DNA of 64,000 bases from Lysobacter capsici (GTDB lineage Bacteria; Pseudomonadota; Gammaproteobacteria; Xanthomonadales; Xanthomonadaceae): contig NZ_CP076103.1 of NCBI RefSeq assembly GCF_018732085.1, positions 3,348,001 through 3,412,000 on the forward strand, given 5' to 3'. The notes under the pieces were generated by a model. That model searched no databases. It was not told the DNA's origin and saw only the letters and a program-made list of their open reading frames with translations. The position numbers were made by a program, and so were the translations under genes. Of the stretch, positions 54,873-62,778 are shown piece by piece (the first letter of the stretch is position 1; each line of letters begins with the position of its first letter).

Positions 54873-54955
54873 GTAGACAGATTTGTCTACATAACGCTAG
54901 TCAATGTGGACAGGTTTGTCCACCCGGCATGGCAAAGGTAGACGAAGCGGTCTAC
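54873..54955. promoter_or_regulatory. Three 18-bp TetR operator palindromes at about 32-33 bp spacing
   Basis: GTAGACAGATTTGTCTAC (54873-54890), GTGGACAGGTTTGTCCAC (54906-54923) and GTAGACGAAGCGGTCTAC (54938-54955) share the arms GTRGAC/GTCYAC. Centres are 33 and 32 bp apart, about three helical turns, so bound dimers would lie on one face of the DNA. They fill the divergent promoter between the DUF1348 gene and the TetR gene. Confidence 0.9.
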
Positions 54956-54964
54956 GATCGCGCC

Positions 54965-55558
54965 ATGAGCCGAAAGCCGACCTCCGCCACCCGCCTCGCC
55001 GACGCGCCTTCGGCGCGCGAGCGCATCCTGCAGACCGCGCACGATCTGTTCTACCTCGACGGCATCCGCGCGACCGGCATCGACCGCGTGATCGCCGAAT
55101 CCGGCGTGACCAAGGTGACCTTGTACCGGCACTACCCGAGCAAGAACGACCTGATCCTGGCGTTCCTGGACTATCGCCATCAACGCTGGATGACCTGGTT
55201 CGACGGTGCCCTGCACCGCTTCGGCGCCGACGCGACGGCGCTGCTGCCGACGATGGCCGAATGGTTCGCCCATCCGCACTACCGCGGCTGCGCCTTCATC
55301 AACACCGTCGCCGAACTGGGCCCGGTGCTGCCCGAAGCGGTGCAACGCGCGCGCGAACACAAACGGCAGATGCAGGCCCGCATCGCCGAATTGCTGCCTG
55401 CCGGCGAGGATCGCGATGCAAGAGCGCAGGCGCTGGCGATCGCCGTGGATGGCGCGATCGTGCGTGCGGCGTGCGATGCGACGCCGGATGCGGCGTTGGC
55501 TTCGCTGAAGATGGCGATCGAGGCATTCGCATACATCAGTAATCGCGGCCCAGCGTGA
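54965..55558 (+). CDS. TetR/AcrR family transcriptional regulator
   Basis: 197 residues starting MSRKPTSATRL. The HTH is ERILQTAHDLFYLDGIRATGIDRVIAESGVTKVTLYRHYPSKNDLILAFL (about residues 17-66). The C-terminal ligand domain contains HYRGCAFINTVAELG, a feature of one TetR subgroup. Starts further upstream in the open frame would overlap the operators and are rejected. The three palindromes ahead of it imply autorepression and control of the divergent DUF1348 gene. Confidence 0.93.
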   Translation: MSRKPTSATRLADAPSARERILQTAHDLFYLDGIRATGIDRVIAESGVTKVTLYRHYPSKNDLILAFLDYRHQRWMTWFDGALHRFGADATALLPTMAEWFAHPHYRGCAFINTVAELGPVLPEAVQRAREHKRQMQARIAELLPAGEDRDARAQALAIAVDGAIVRAACDATPDAALASLKMAIEAFAYISNRGPA

Positions 55559-55592
55559 ATCGTCGTCTTCGATAAAACGCAACCGAACACGC

Positions 55593-55925
55593 GAAAACCA
55601 TTGCCCACTTTGAAAAAGGGGCACGCGCCCGGCGCAACTTCGTTTCGATGCATTAATCGGAGCGCGGGGGATTCGCTCTTGCTTGCGACAAAGAGCAAAT
55701 CCCCCCTACCCCCCTTTTTCAAAGGGGGGGAACAGCAAGAGCGCGCAGCATCGAATCGTGATCCGGAATAGAGCCGAAGCAGGCGCGCAAACCACTGCCC
55801 ACTGTGAAAAAGGGGCACGCGCCCTGCGCAACTTCGTTTCGATGCATTAATCGGAGCGCGGGGGGATTCGCTCTTGCTTGCGACAAAGAGCAAATCCCCC
55901 CTGCCCCCCTTTTCCAAAGGGGGGA
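55593..55925. repeat. Two tandem copies of a C-rich/G-rich dispersed repeat
   Basis: Copies at about 55602-55732 and 55796-55925 share AAAAAGGGGCACGCGCCC, CAACTTCGTTTCGATGCATT, AATCGGAGCGCGGGGG, TTGCGACAAAGAGCAAATCC and CCCCTTT...AAAGGGG. The period is about 194 bp. The core (GCAAATCCCCCC / TTTCAAAGGGG) also lies in a coding region at 38417. No gene is supported. Confidence 0.88.
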
Positions 55926-55976
55926 AAAGCAAAGGCCGAGCTGCTCGGTCTTGAGCCCCTTTTCATTCATCACTTC

Positions 55977-56249
55977 CAGCGCTGCGAAGCACCTAACTCG
56001 CGAGAACAACAGCACACCCGGAGGGCGGCGTGCAGGATGCACGCCGTGCGCCACCGGGACATGGATGTCCCGTGTGGCGCATGCCTGCGCAAGCTCTGCA
56101 CTTGCGGTCACTTGATTCAAAAAAAGCGTTTTTCTTTGGTTACCTTTTGACCGAAGGGAATCCAGACGGACTTTTGTCGCTTTTGACAAAAGAAAGTAAC
56201 CCGCCGCTTTAGTGGCGGAAGCTTTTGATCCTGCTTCAAGTTTCAAAGG
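55977..56249. repeat. Dispersed half-copy of the giant inverted repeat
   Basis: This block matches the left arm of the 9725-10450 element over about 270 bp: CAGCGCTGCGA, CACCCGGAGGGCGGCGTGCA, GGATGCACGCCGTGCGCCAC, CGGGACATGGATGTCCCGTG, TTTGACCGAAGGGAATCCAG, ACAAAAGAAAGTAACCCGCC and GCTTTAGTGGCGGAAGCTTT. No right arm follows; the sequence diverges after about 56250. With the tandem repeat before it, it fills the 884-bp gap before the oxidoreductase. Confidence 0.9.
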
Positions 56250-56442
56250 CTTCCGGCGATTAAGTCGCAGACCGCTGCGCCGCGCAGAAGCTGCCCAAGC
56301 CACCTTACCCAAAGAGAGCAACCGTAAAATCCGGCACGCATCGCCGGATCAAATACACCCGCCATACACTTCACACAGCCCCCATACGCGCTTCGTACTC
56401 CCCTCCCACACTGCGTCGCAACTCCCACGACAAGGTGCGCCC

Positions 56443-57591
56443 ATGAACTCCGATACCGGCCGTTACGATTGCGATCTGGTCGTCGTCGGCGCCAGTTTCG
56501 CCGGTGCCGCCTGCGCCCTGGCCGCGGCGCGCGCGGGGCTGCGCGTGGTCGTGCTCGAACGCAAACGCGATCCCGGCGACAAGCTGCGCACCACCGGCAT
56601 CGTGGTCAAGGAGGCCGCCGAGCAGACCTGGCTGAGCCGCGCGCCGGCCGGTTGCGTGCATCGGGTCGAACGCGTGCGTCTGTACTCGCCGAACCTGCGC
56701 AGCATGGCGCTAAGCGCGCCGGGCTATTACTTCCTCACCACCGACACCCCGCGGCTGATGCGCTGGCTGGCGCAGGAACTGGTCCGCCACGGCGTCGACC
56801 TGCGCCTGGGCGCGTCGTTCAATCAGGCCGAACGCGACGGCGACGGCTGGCGGGTCGAAGGCGTCGGCCGCTGCCGCTTCCTGGTCGGCGCCGACGGCGC
56901 CAAGTCGCGCGTCGCCGAGCGCGCCGGGCTGGGCCGCACGCGCGAATTCCTCTACGGCATCGAGTACGAATTTCCCGGCCTATCGCTGCCCGAATCCGGC
57001 GCCCTGCACTGCTTCGTCAGCAAGCGCTACGCGCCCGGCTACATCGGCTGGATCGCGCAGAACCCGACCGGCGTGCAGGCGGGCCTGGCGCTGCGCCACG
57101 ATCCCGAGCGCGCGCGGGTGCCCGATATCGACGGCTTCCTCGCGCGCGTCGGCGCCGCGGTCGGGCTGGACCCGCAACTGCGTCCGAGCGCGACCCGCGC
57201 CGGCCTGATCCCCTGCGGTGGCCCGGTGTTTCCACTCGCGCGCGACGGGGTGATGCTGACCGGCGACGCGGCCGGCATCGTCTCGCCGGTCACCGCCGGC
57301 GGCATCCACTCGGCCTGGGCGCACGGCGAAACCCTGGGCCAGGCGATCGCGCTGCACGCGCTCGGCCACGGGCCGGCGCCGGAAATCGTCGCCCGCGACA
57401 CCGCGCCGCGTTTCCGCCGCAAGCGCGCCTTGCGCTGGGCCTTCGACCGGTTCCAGTTCGACTGGCCGTTCGACCTGCTGCTGCACTCCGCGCCGCTGCG
57501 CTGGGCCGCCGAGCAGGTGTATTTCCACAAGCGCGGCTCGCGCGAAGGCGACGAGCCGGCGCGTGCGCCACGCTCGTCGGAGACGTATTGA
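56443..57591 (+). CDS. FAD-dependent oxidoreductase (geranylgeranyl-reductase-like)
   Basis: 382 residues. The FAD-binding motif is VVVGASFAGAACALAAARAG (from residue 13), followed by LERKRDPGDKLRTTGIVVKE, RFLVGADGAKSRVAERAGL and the second FAD motif LARDGVMLTGDAAGIVSPVTAGGIHSAW. This is the group including geranylgeranyl reductases and related monooxygenase-like flavoproteins. Substrate unknown. The ATG giving MNSDTGRYDCD matches the fold start; the longer frame upstream runs into the dispersed repeat. Confidence 0.88.
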   Translation: MNSDTGRYDCDLVVVGASFAGAACALAAARAGLRVVVLERKRDPGDKLRTTGIVVKEAAEQTWLSRAPAGCVHRVERVRLYSPNLRSMALSAPGYYFLTTDTPRLMRWLAQELVRHGVDLRLGASFNQAERDGDGWRVEGVGRCRFLVGADGAKSRVAERAGLGRTREFLYGIEYEFPGLSLPESGALHCFVSKRYAPGYIGWIAQNPTGVQAGLALRHDPERARVPDIDGFLARVGAAVGLDPQLRPSATRAGLIPCGGPVFPLARDGVMLTGDAAGIVSPVTAGGIHSAWAHGETLGQAIALHALGHGPAPEIVARDTAPRFRRKRALRWAFDRFQFDWPFDLLLHSAPLRWAAEQVYFHKRGSREGDEPARAPRSSETY

Positions 57592-57793
57592 GGCGGGTAT
57601 CGCGGCCCTGGCATTCGCGACGTTTCGCATCGACGCGCCGCGGCGGTGAAATCCGCCTCGTCGCCTTCGCGGGGACCGGAACAAATCCGGCCCCAAGCCT
57701 TCACGGGCACGAACCGCAATCGAAACTTGGCGGCGATGCGTCGTTCTGGCGGTGGCCTGCGCGCGCGGCCCGGGGACGGCGTACATTCGGCGG

Positions 57794-58348
57794 ATGAAGA
57801 CTCTCACCGCGCCCAGCTGTTTCGTCCTGTCCGCCTGCCTGTTCGCGGGCCTGTCCATCGCCCAGGCCGCCGAACCGGCCAAGGGCCTGAGCCTGCAACC
57901 CGACTCGCGCAACCGCGACGTGGTCGCGATTGTCGGCTCGCAGCGCAAGCCTTTGCTGCTGTGGAAGGTCGCCTCGATCAAGGGACCGATCCAGGGCCAG
58001 TCGCTGATCGCCGATTCCGGTCCGGGTCAGGAGCGCTACATCCTGCTCTCGGTCGACTCGCGCAGCGGCACCGGTCCGGCCGACGGTGCTTGCGGCAAGG
58101 GCGTGGAAACCGACCTGATCTGGCTGGCGTTGAACGACAAGCTGGAGGTTCGTAAGAACGACACCTACCGGATCGCCTCCTGCCTGGAACTGCTGGAAGG
58201 GTTGAAGCGCGAAGACCAGCCCGACGGCTCCGTGCGCGTCACCCTGGTGCGGCCGGCGCGTGGCGGCGAACCCAGCCGCAACGTCACCGTGCGCTACGAC
58301 GCCGCCGATGCGGCGCAGGGGTTGCAGGTTCACGATCGGGTCAATTGA
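57794..58348 (+). CDS. Small secreted protein of unknown function
   Basis: 184 residues. Signal peptide MKTLTAPSCFVLSACLFAGLS with likely cut after AQAA (26). The mature domain (SLQPDSRNRDVVAIVGSQRKPLLLWKV, IWLALNDKLEVRKNDTYRIASCLELLEGLK) has two Cys that may form a disulfide. I do not recognise a family. CGGCGG lies before the ATG. It stands alone between two monocistronic genes. Confidence 0.75.
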   Translation: MKTLTAPSCFVLSACLFAGLSIAQAAEPAKGLSLQPDSRNRDVVAIVGSQRKPLLLWKVASIKGPIQGQSLIADSGPGQERYILLSVDSRSGTGPADGACGKGVETDLIWLALNDKLEVRKNDTYRIASCLELLEGLKREDQPDGSVRVTLVRPARGGEPSRNVTVRYDAADAAQGLQVHDRVN

Positions 58349-58361
58349 TCGGGAGGCTGGT

Positions 58362-58446
58362 TGTAGGAGCGCCGCGAGTCGCGACCGCGACATCGCGCTG
58401 ACGACGTAACCGTGATGTCGCGGTCGCGACTTGCGGCGCTCCTACA
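58362..58446. repeat. Inverted pair of REP elements after the secreted-protein gene
   Basis: TGTAGGAGCGCCGCGAGTCG (58362-58389) and its inverted partner ending GCGCTCCTACA (58419-58446). They could form one large hairpin and act as a transcription end. A GTGGGAGGGG-type half element lies at about 58525-58565, before the amidase stop. Confidence 0.9.
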
Positions 58447-58595
58447 GCAGGCTTCGGCGAGATGCGGCTCGTGGCGAAAGCGCGGCTCGAAAAGAGATCA
58501 ATGAGGCATTTCGCGAATTGAGCCAAGAGCGTCGGGGCTCAAGCCCCTCCCACAAAAGACCTCTCGGGCGCGCGTGCGTGCGAGCCAATCGACGC

Positions 58596-59393
58596 TCAGG
58601 CCAGCTCGAACCGATCCCCATCCAGCATCGCCGGGAAGCGTTCGCGATGCGCGGCCAGTTCGGCGGCCTGCAAGGTGGTGGTGACCACGACTTCCTCGTC
58701 GGTGCATTCGCTCACCGGATGGCCGAGGAAATCGATCACCGCGCTGTCGCCGGCGTAGTGCAGACCGTTGCCGTCGTCGCCGACGCGGTTGAGGCCGGCG
58801 ACGTAGCACAGGTTTTCGATCGCGCGCGCGCGCAGCAGGGTCTTCCACGGATACGCGCGCGCCGACGGCCAGTTGGCCACGTACAGCAGCAAGTCGAAAT
58901 CCAGCGCGCCGGGGCGCTCGACATCGAAACGGTTGCGCGAAAACACCGGAAACCGCAGGTCGTAGCAGACCATCGGACAGATCCGCCAGCCCTTCCATTC
59001 CACGGTCAGGCGATCGCGGCCGGCGGCATAGCGCTCGTGTTCCTTGGCGTAGCGGAACAGGTGGCGCTTGTCGTAGGTCTGCAGGCCGCCGTCGGGCGTG
59101 GCGAACAGCAACCGGTTGAACACGCCCTCGTCGGTGCGCAGTTGCACGCTGCCGGTCACCGCGGCGCCGAGCTGGGCGGACTGCTCGCGGATCCAGGCCA
59201 CGGTCGGCCCGTCCATGGTTTCGGCGTTGCCGATGGCCTCGTTGCTGAAACCGCTGGTGAAGGTTTCCGGCAGCAGCACCAGGTCGGTGATGCCGCGCAG
59301 CGAGGCGAGCAGATGACCGTAATACTCGCGATTGCCGGCCGGGTCGTGCCAGCGGGTCGCGCCCTGGACCAAGGAAATGCGCAGATCTTTCAT
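58596..59393 (-). CDS. Omega-amidase YafV-like carbon-nitrogen hydrolase
   Basis: 265 residues, nitrilase superfamily. The catalytic triad is E43 (LLPETFTSGFS), K109 (TYDKRHLF) and C143 (VCYDLRFPVF). This motif set, with the amino-terminal MKDLRISLVQG, fits YafV/omega-amidase, which hydrolyses 2-oxoglutaramate and related amides in metabolite repair and methionine salvage. Start chosen for match to the family; an upstream frame adds 25 unrelated residues. Confidence 0.9.
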   Translation of the reverse strand: MKDLRISLVQGATRWHDPAGNREYYGHLLASLRGITDLVLLPETFTSGFSNEAIGNAETMDGPTVAWIREQSAQLGAAVTGSVQLRTDEGVFNRLLFATPDGGLQTYDKRHLFRYAKEHERYAAGRDRLTVEWKGWRICPMVCYDLRFPVFSRNRFDVERPGALDFDLLLYVANWPSARAYPWKTLLRARAIENLCYVAGLNRVGDDGNGLHYAGDSAVIDFLGHPVSECTDEEVVVTTTLQAAELAAHRERFPAMLDGDRFELA

Positions 59394-59492
59394 GGCGGTT
59401 CGGCCTGACGTACGTGCAGTCTGCATTATGCCGCGCGGCCGAGGCGATGGATCAGGTCGCCTGTCCAAAAAACGCGCGTCGTCGTGCTGTGC

Positions 59493-60074
59493 TCAGAACC
59501 CGTAGTCATAACAGAACGCCTCGCGCCATTGCTGCCCCGCCGGATAGCCCAGCACCCGGTCGGCATCGCGGCATCGGCGGTCGCGATCGCGCAAGCCGGC
59601 GGCGATCGCCGAATGGTCGACCGCTTCGATCAACTCGCCGTCGACAAACACCAGTTCGCGCAAGCGCAGATACGCCCAGGCCGGCGGAGATCCGCGCTGG
59701 AAGCGTTCGATCGCATCGCCATCGCCGATCAGCAGCCCGCCGCCGAACGCGATCGGCAAGGCCAGCCCCAGGTAATGACTGTTGCCGCCGCCGCGCGGAT
59801 AGGCCTGCGCTTGCACGCCATTGATCGGTGGCCCGCGCATGCGGTCGTGCTGCTTCGCGGTGAAGCCCGGCGTTTCGTGGTGCAGCAGCAATTCATCGAG
59901 AAACAGGCGCTGCTCGACCCGATAGTGCGCGCGCCATCCGCGATTGAGCGCGGTGCACCACTCGCCGGGATTCAAGCCATGCGCGCGCGGATCGAACAAC
60001 TCGCCGCCGGCCCGGCAGACCAGGTCGCAGGACACGCCTTCGAATAGGACTTGGTCGGGCCATTGCTGGGTCAT
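59493..60074 (-). CDS. Hypothetical protein next to the X-T4SS locus
   Basis: 193 residues, soluble, no signal peptide or membrane helix. It has acidic and aromatic stretches (EQRLFLDELLLHHETPGF, FVDGELIEAVDHSAIAAGL), five Cys, and ends REAFCYDYGF. I recognise no family. It lies on the same strand as virD4 but after the virD4 terminator, so it has its own promoter. Its size, isolated position and location beside secretion genes would suit a cytoplasmic immunity or accessory protein, but nothing in the sequence proves this. Confidence 0.6.
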   Translation of the reverse strand: MTQQWPDQVLFEGVSCDLVCRAGGELFDPRAHGLNPGEWCTALNRGWRAHYRVEQRLFLDELLLHHETPGFTAKQHDRMRGPPINGVQAQAYPRGGGNSHYLGLALPIAFGGGLLIGDGDAIERFQRGSPPAWAYLRLRELVFVDGELIEAVDHSAIAAGLRDRDRRCRDADRVLGYPAGQQWREAFCYDYGF

Positions 60075-60144
60075 GGGTCGTGCCTGTGCGTCGGTCCGGC
60101 CGCGAGCGCCGGCGCCGGCGAAAACATTTCTTTGATCCCCAAAC

Positions 60145-60179
60145 CAAAACGCCGCCGCGATGAGCCATCGCGGCGGCGT
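60145..60179 (-). terminator. Strong rho-independent terminator after virD4
   Basis: ACGCCGCCGCGATG (60149-60162) and CATCGCGGCGGCGT (60166-60179) form a perfect 14-bp stem with a 3-base loop. On the minus strand it is followed by TTTT (60148-60145), 24 bases past the virD4 stop. Confidence 0.93.
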
Positions 60180-60202
60180 GTGGAGTCAAACCATCGCGCC
60201 GA

Positions 60203-61879
60203 TCAGACCTTCAGGTCCAACATCGGCACCGTCACCTTCGGCAACAGCCGCTGGGTGAACATCTTGTCCTGGTAGTACTTGATCTTGTCGCACTTGACCG
60301 GGTGCGGGATGCCTTCGTACAGGAACACTTCGGTGTCGAAGCCCATCGCCTTGAGTTCCTGCGGCAGCATCAGCGCGCGGCGCTCCTCGGACTCGCTGCG
60401 CGAGATGTCCTTGCCGCGGGTGATGTTTTCCTTGCGCACGGTGGTGTAGCCGAGCATGTCGGAGTAGTCGTTGGCGTCCTGCTGCTCGCGCGGCGCGTAG
60501 ATGATCTGCAGCGCGTGGTTGGTGATGATGGTGCGCGAGATGTCCTTGCCGTAGGTCGCGTCGAGCTGCGACATGCTCTGGATGATCGGCAGCAGGCGGA
60601 TGTTGTAGCCGGCCATGTACGACACCGCCGAGGCGATGATGTCGACCTTGCCGATGGAGGTGAATTCGTCCATCAGCAGCAGGCACTGGAACTTGAGCTC
60701 GGGGTTGTTCTGCGGCAGCTCGCGGGTGTTGAGGTTGATGATCTGGCTGAAGAACAGGTTGATGATCAATCGGCTCTCGGCCAGCTTGTTGGGCTGGATG
60801 CCGACGTAGATCGTCATCTTCTTCTTGCGCAGGTCGGTCAGCAGGAAATCGTCGGTCGCGGTGGCCGCGTCCAGCACCGGGTTGATCCAGGGGTTCAGCG
60901 GTTCCTTGAACGTGCCCAGGATCGAGGCGAAGGTTTCATCGGCCTGCGACAGCATGTTGGCGAACGCCGAGCGCGCGTTGGAGCTGAGGAAGGGACGCTC
61001 CGACAGGCCCTTGAGGAAGGGCTTGAGTTCGCTCTTGCCGTCGCCCGAGGACAGGCGGTAGACCGCGCCGAGGGTCGGGATCGTGCCGAACGGGAAGCCG
61101 ACCTTGTTGGCGTCGTCGTAGGCTTCGAACAGGTACAAGGTGAACGCCATGAAGGCGTTGCGGGCCTGGCTGACCCAGAACTTCTGATCGTCCGAACCGT
61201 CCGGATACAGCATCGCGGCGATGCTCATCAGGTCCGACACGCGGAACGCCGGATCGGCCGAGACGTAGGTCAGCGGGTTCCAGCGATGGGTGCGGCGGTC
61301 TTCGGCGAAGGGGTTGAACAGGAAGATCTCCTGGCCCTGCTGCGAACGCCAGCCGCTGGTCAGGTCGAAGTTTTCCTGCTTGATGTCCAGCACCACCATC
61401 GAGCCTTGGTAGTTGAGCAGGTTCGGGATCACGATGCCCACGCCCTTGCCCGAGCGGGTCGGCGCGGCGAGGATCACGAACTGCTGGCCGCTGAGCTGGA
61501 CCAGCTGGCCGTTGTACTTGCCGACCACGATGCTGGTCGGGGTCGACTTGAACATGTCCTTCTTGCTCAGGTCGCCGCCGTTGGCGAAGCGCGCATCGCC
61601 GTGGATCGACTTCTTGGCCGGTTTGAACATCAGGTACAGCAGGCCGAGGTAGGCCGCCACCAGCAGGCCGTAGCCGATGAAGCCGCCGGCCTTGATCTTG
61701 CCGGCATAGGGCTTGTACTGGGGAACGTCGAGCACCTTGAGGTAGTCGAGGTAGGTGTTCCACTTCAACGCCCCGGTGTCGATCTTCATCAACATCAACG
61801 TCAGGTATCCCGACAGATACGTCCCCGCGACAGCCACCAATACCAGCGCCACCAGGGCGAAAATCGCTTTCCCTTTCAC
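60203..61879 (-). CDS. virD4: Type IV coupling protein VirD4 of the X-T4SS
   Basis: 558 residues. Two N-terminal membrane helices (about 5-30 and 66-86), then the cytoplasmic ATPase: Walker A APTRSGKG at 139-146, Walker B CLLLMDEFTS, and the family stretches GSMVVLDIKQENFDLTSGWR and MAGYNIRLLPIIQSMSQLDATYG. VirD4 recruits effectors through their C-terminal XVIPCD domains and delivers them to the VirB channel, which injects them into neighbouring bacteria. No virB genes are seen within the window. The flanking genes encode XVIPCD proteins, which supports the antibacterial rather than conjugative type. Confidence 0.95.
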   Translation of the reverse strand: MKGKAIFALVALVLVAVAGTYLSGYLTLMLMKIDTGALKWNTYLDYLKVLDVPQYKPYAGKIKAGGFIGYGLLVAAYLGLLYLMFKPAKKSIHGDARFANGGDLSKKDMFKSTPTSIVVGKYNGQLVQLSGQQFVILAAPTRSGKGVGIVIPNLLNYQGSMVVLDIKQENFDLTSGWRSQQGQEIFLFNPFAEDRRTHRWNPLTYVSADPAFRVSDLMSIAAMLYPDGSDDQKFWVSQARNAFMAFTLYLFEAYDDANKVGFPFGTIPTLGAVYRLSSGDGKSELKPFLKGLSERPFLSSNARSAFANMLSQADETFASILGTFKEPLNPWINPVLDAATATDDFLLTDLRKKKMTIYVGIQPNKLAESRLIINLFFSQIINLNTRELPQNNPELKFQCLLLMDEFTSIGKVDIIASAVSYMAGYNIRLLPIIQSMSQLDATYGKDISRTIITNHALQIIYAPREQQDANDYSDMLGYTTVRKENITRGKDISRSESEERRALMLPQELKAMGFDTEVFLYEGIPHPVKCDKIKYYQDKMFTQRLLPKVTVPMLDLKV

Positions 61880-61916
61880 GTTTGTTTCCTGCTTGTGTCC
61901 CCGAACCCGCTGTCGG

Positions 61917-62198
61917 TCAGCGTCGCTTCCGGCCTGCCCGGAGCCCGGAAGACTCCGCCGGGCGCGATGGCGCCATCATATCCGGGCCAGCGCCGCCGCT
62001 GGAGGCCATTTCTCTGACAATCCAGTCGTCGAGCCAGATCCGGGCGTCGCTGAGGGTCAGTTCCTGGCGCATTTTGACCCCCGAGGACGACATCACCGCG
62101 TAGGCGTAGATGTCGTTGGGATCGAAGGACGCGTCGTCGGTCAGGGCCACGATCTGGTAGCGGCCGCGGGTCAGTACGTGGTGCTGGTACTCGTTCAT
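61917..62198 (-). CDS. Small protein between XVIPCD protein and virD4
   Basis: 93 residues starting MNEYQHHVLTRGRYQIVALT, with AGGAGA 6 bases before the ATG. The chain (DDASFDPNDIYAYAVMSSSGVKMRQELTLSDARIWLDDWIVREM) is likely a small alpha/beta fold with a basic, disordered tail. I do not recognise a family; a small gene in this position accompanies virD4 in related loci. Not a shadow: it has its own ribosome site and the usual codon bias. Confidence 0.7.
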   Translation of the reverse strand: MNEYQHHVLTRGRYQIVALTDDASFDPNDIYAYAVMSSSGVKMRQELTLSDARIWLDDWIVREMASSGGAGPDMMAPSRPAESSGLRAGRKRR

Positions 62199-62244
62199 TG
62201 CGCTCTCCTGGGCCGTGTGCCTGCCTGCGGGCACGCGGCGGGTG

Positions 62245-62778
62245 TCAGTCCTTGTCCTTGAACAGGCTGCGCGCCGGCGCGGATTGCTCGCGTTCGTTGC
62301 GCTCGCCCTGCTGCTGCGCCTGCGGCCCGCCCTGGCGCTGTTGCTGTTCGCGCTGGCGTTCGAGCAGGTCCTGCTCGCGATTGAGCTGGGCGAACTGCTC
62401 GCTGCTGCGCTGCATCGACTGGCTCGCCGCCTGATTGGCGTCGACATAGCTCATGCGCCGGCTCGGCGAATCGGGGTCGCCCTCGACCGCGAACGCGCGC
62501 GCGCCGTCCTTGCTGAATACGACATGGTCCACGCCGTGATTGCCGCGCGCGGCTTCCAGCGCCAGCGCGGCGGCGAGGTTGTCGCGTTCGCCGCTGCTGT
62601 ACTGACGCGCCATCTCCTGCTTGTCCAGGCACACGCGCGTTTGCGAAAACAGATCGTGCTGCGGGTGGCTCGGGCTGCTGAGCAGATTGCGCTGCTCGCC
62701 GCGGCGCATGTCGTCCAGTGTCTGGCTGGTGGCCCCGGTGCCGATGCCCAGATGCTGATCGGGTGGATTGGCGTTCAT
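62245..62778 (-). CDS. Stand-alone XVIPCD protein
   Basis: 177 residues. About residues 36-131 form an XVIPCD: PSHPQHDLFSQTRVCLDKQE, NLAAALALEAARGNHGVDHVVFSKDGARAFAVEG and an AASQSMQRSSEQFAQL helix, then a Gln/Arg-rich tail. The toxin domain is missing: only about 35 residues precede the XVIPCD. It could be a remnant effector, an adaptor occupying VirD4, or a small effector with an unknown N-terminal toxin motif. Upstream of the small gene and virD4 on the same strand. Confidence 0.8.
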   Translation of the reverse strand: MNANPPDQHLGIGTGATSQTLDDMRRGEQRNLLSSPSHPQHDLFSQTRVCLDKQEMARQYSSGERDNLAAALALEAARGNHGVDHVVFSKDGARAFAVEGDPDSPSRRMSYVDANQAASQSMQRSSEQFAQLNREQDLLERQREQQQRQGGPQAQQQGERNEREQSAPARSLFKDKD

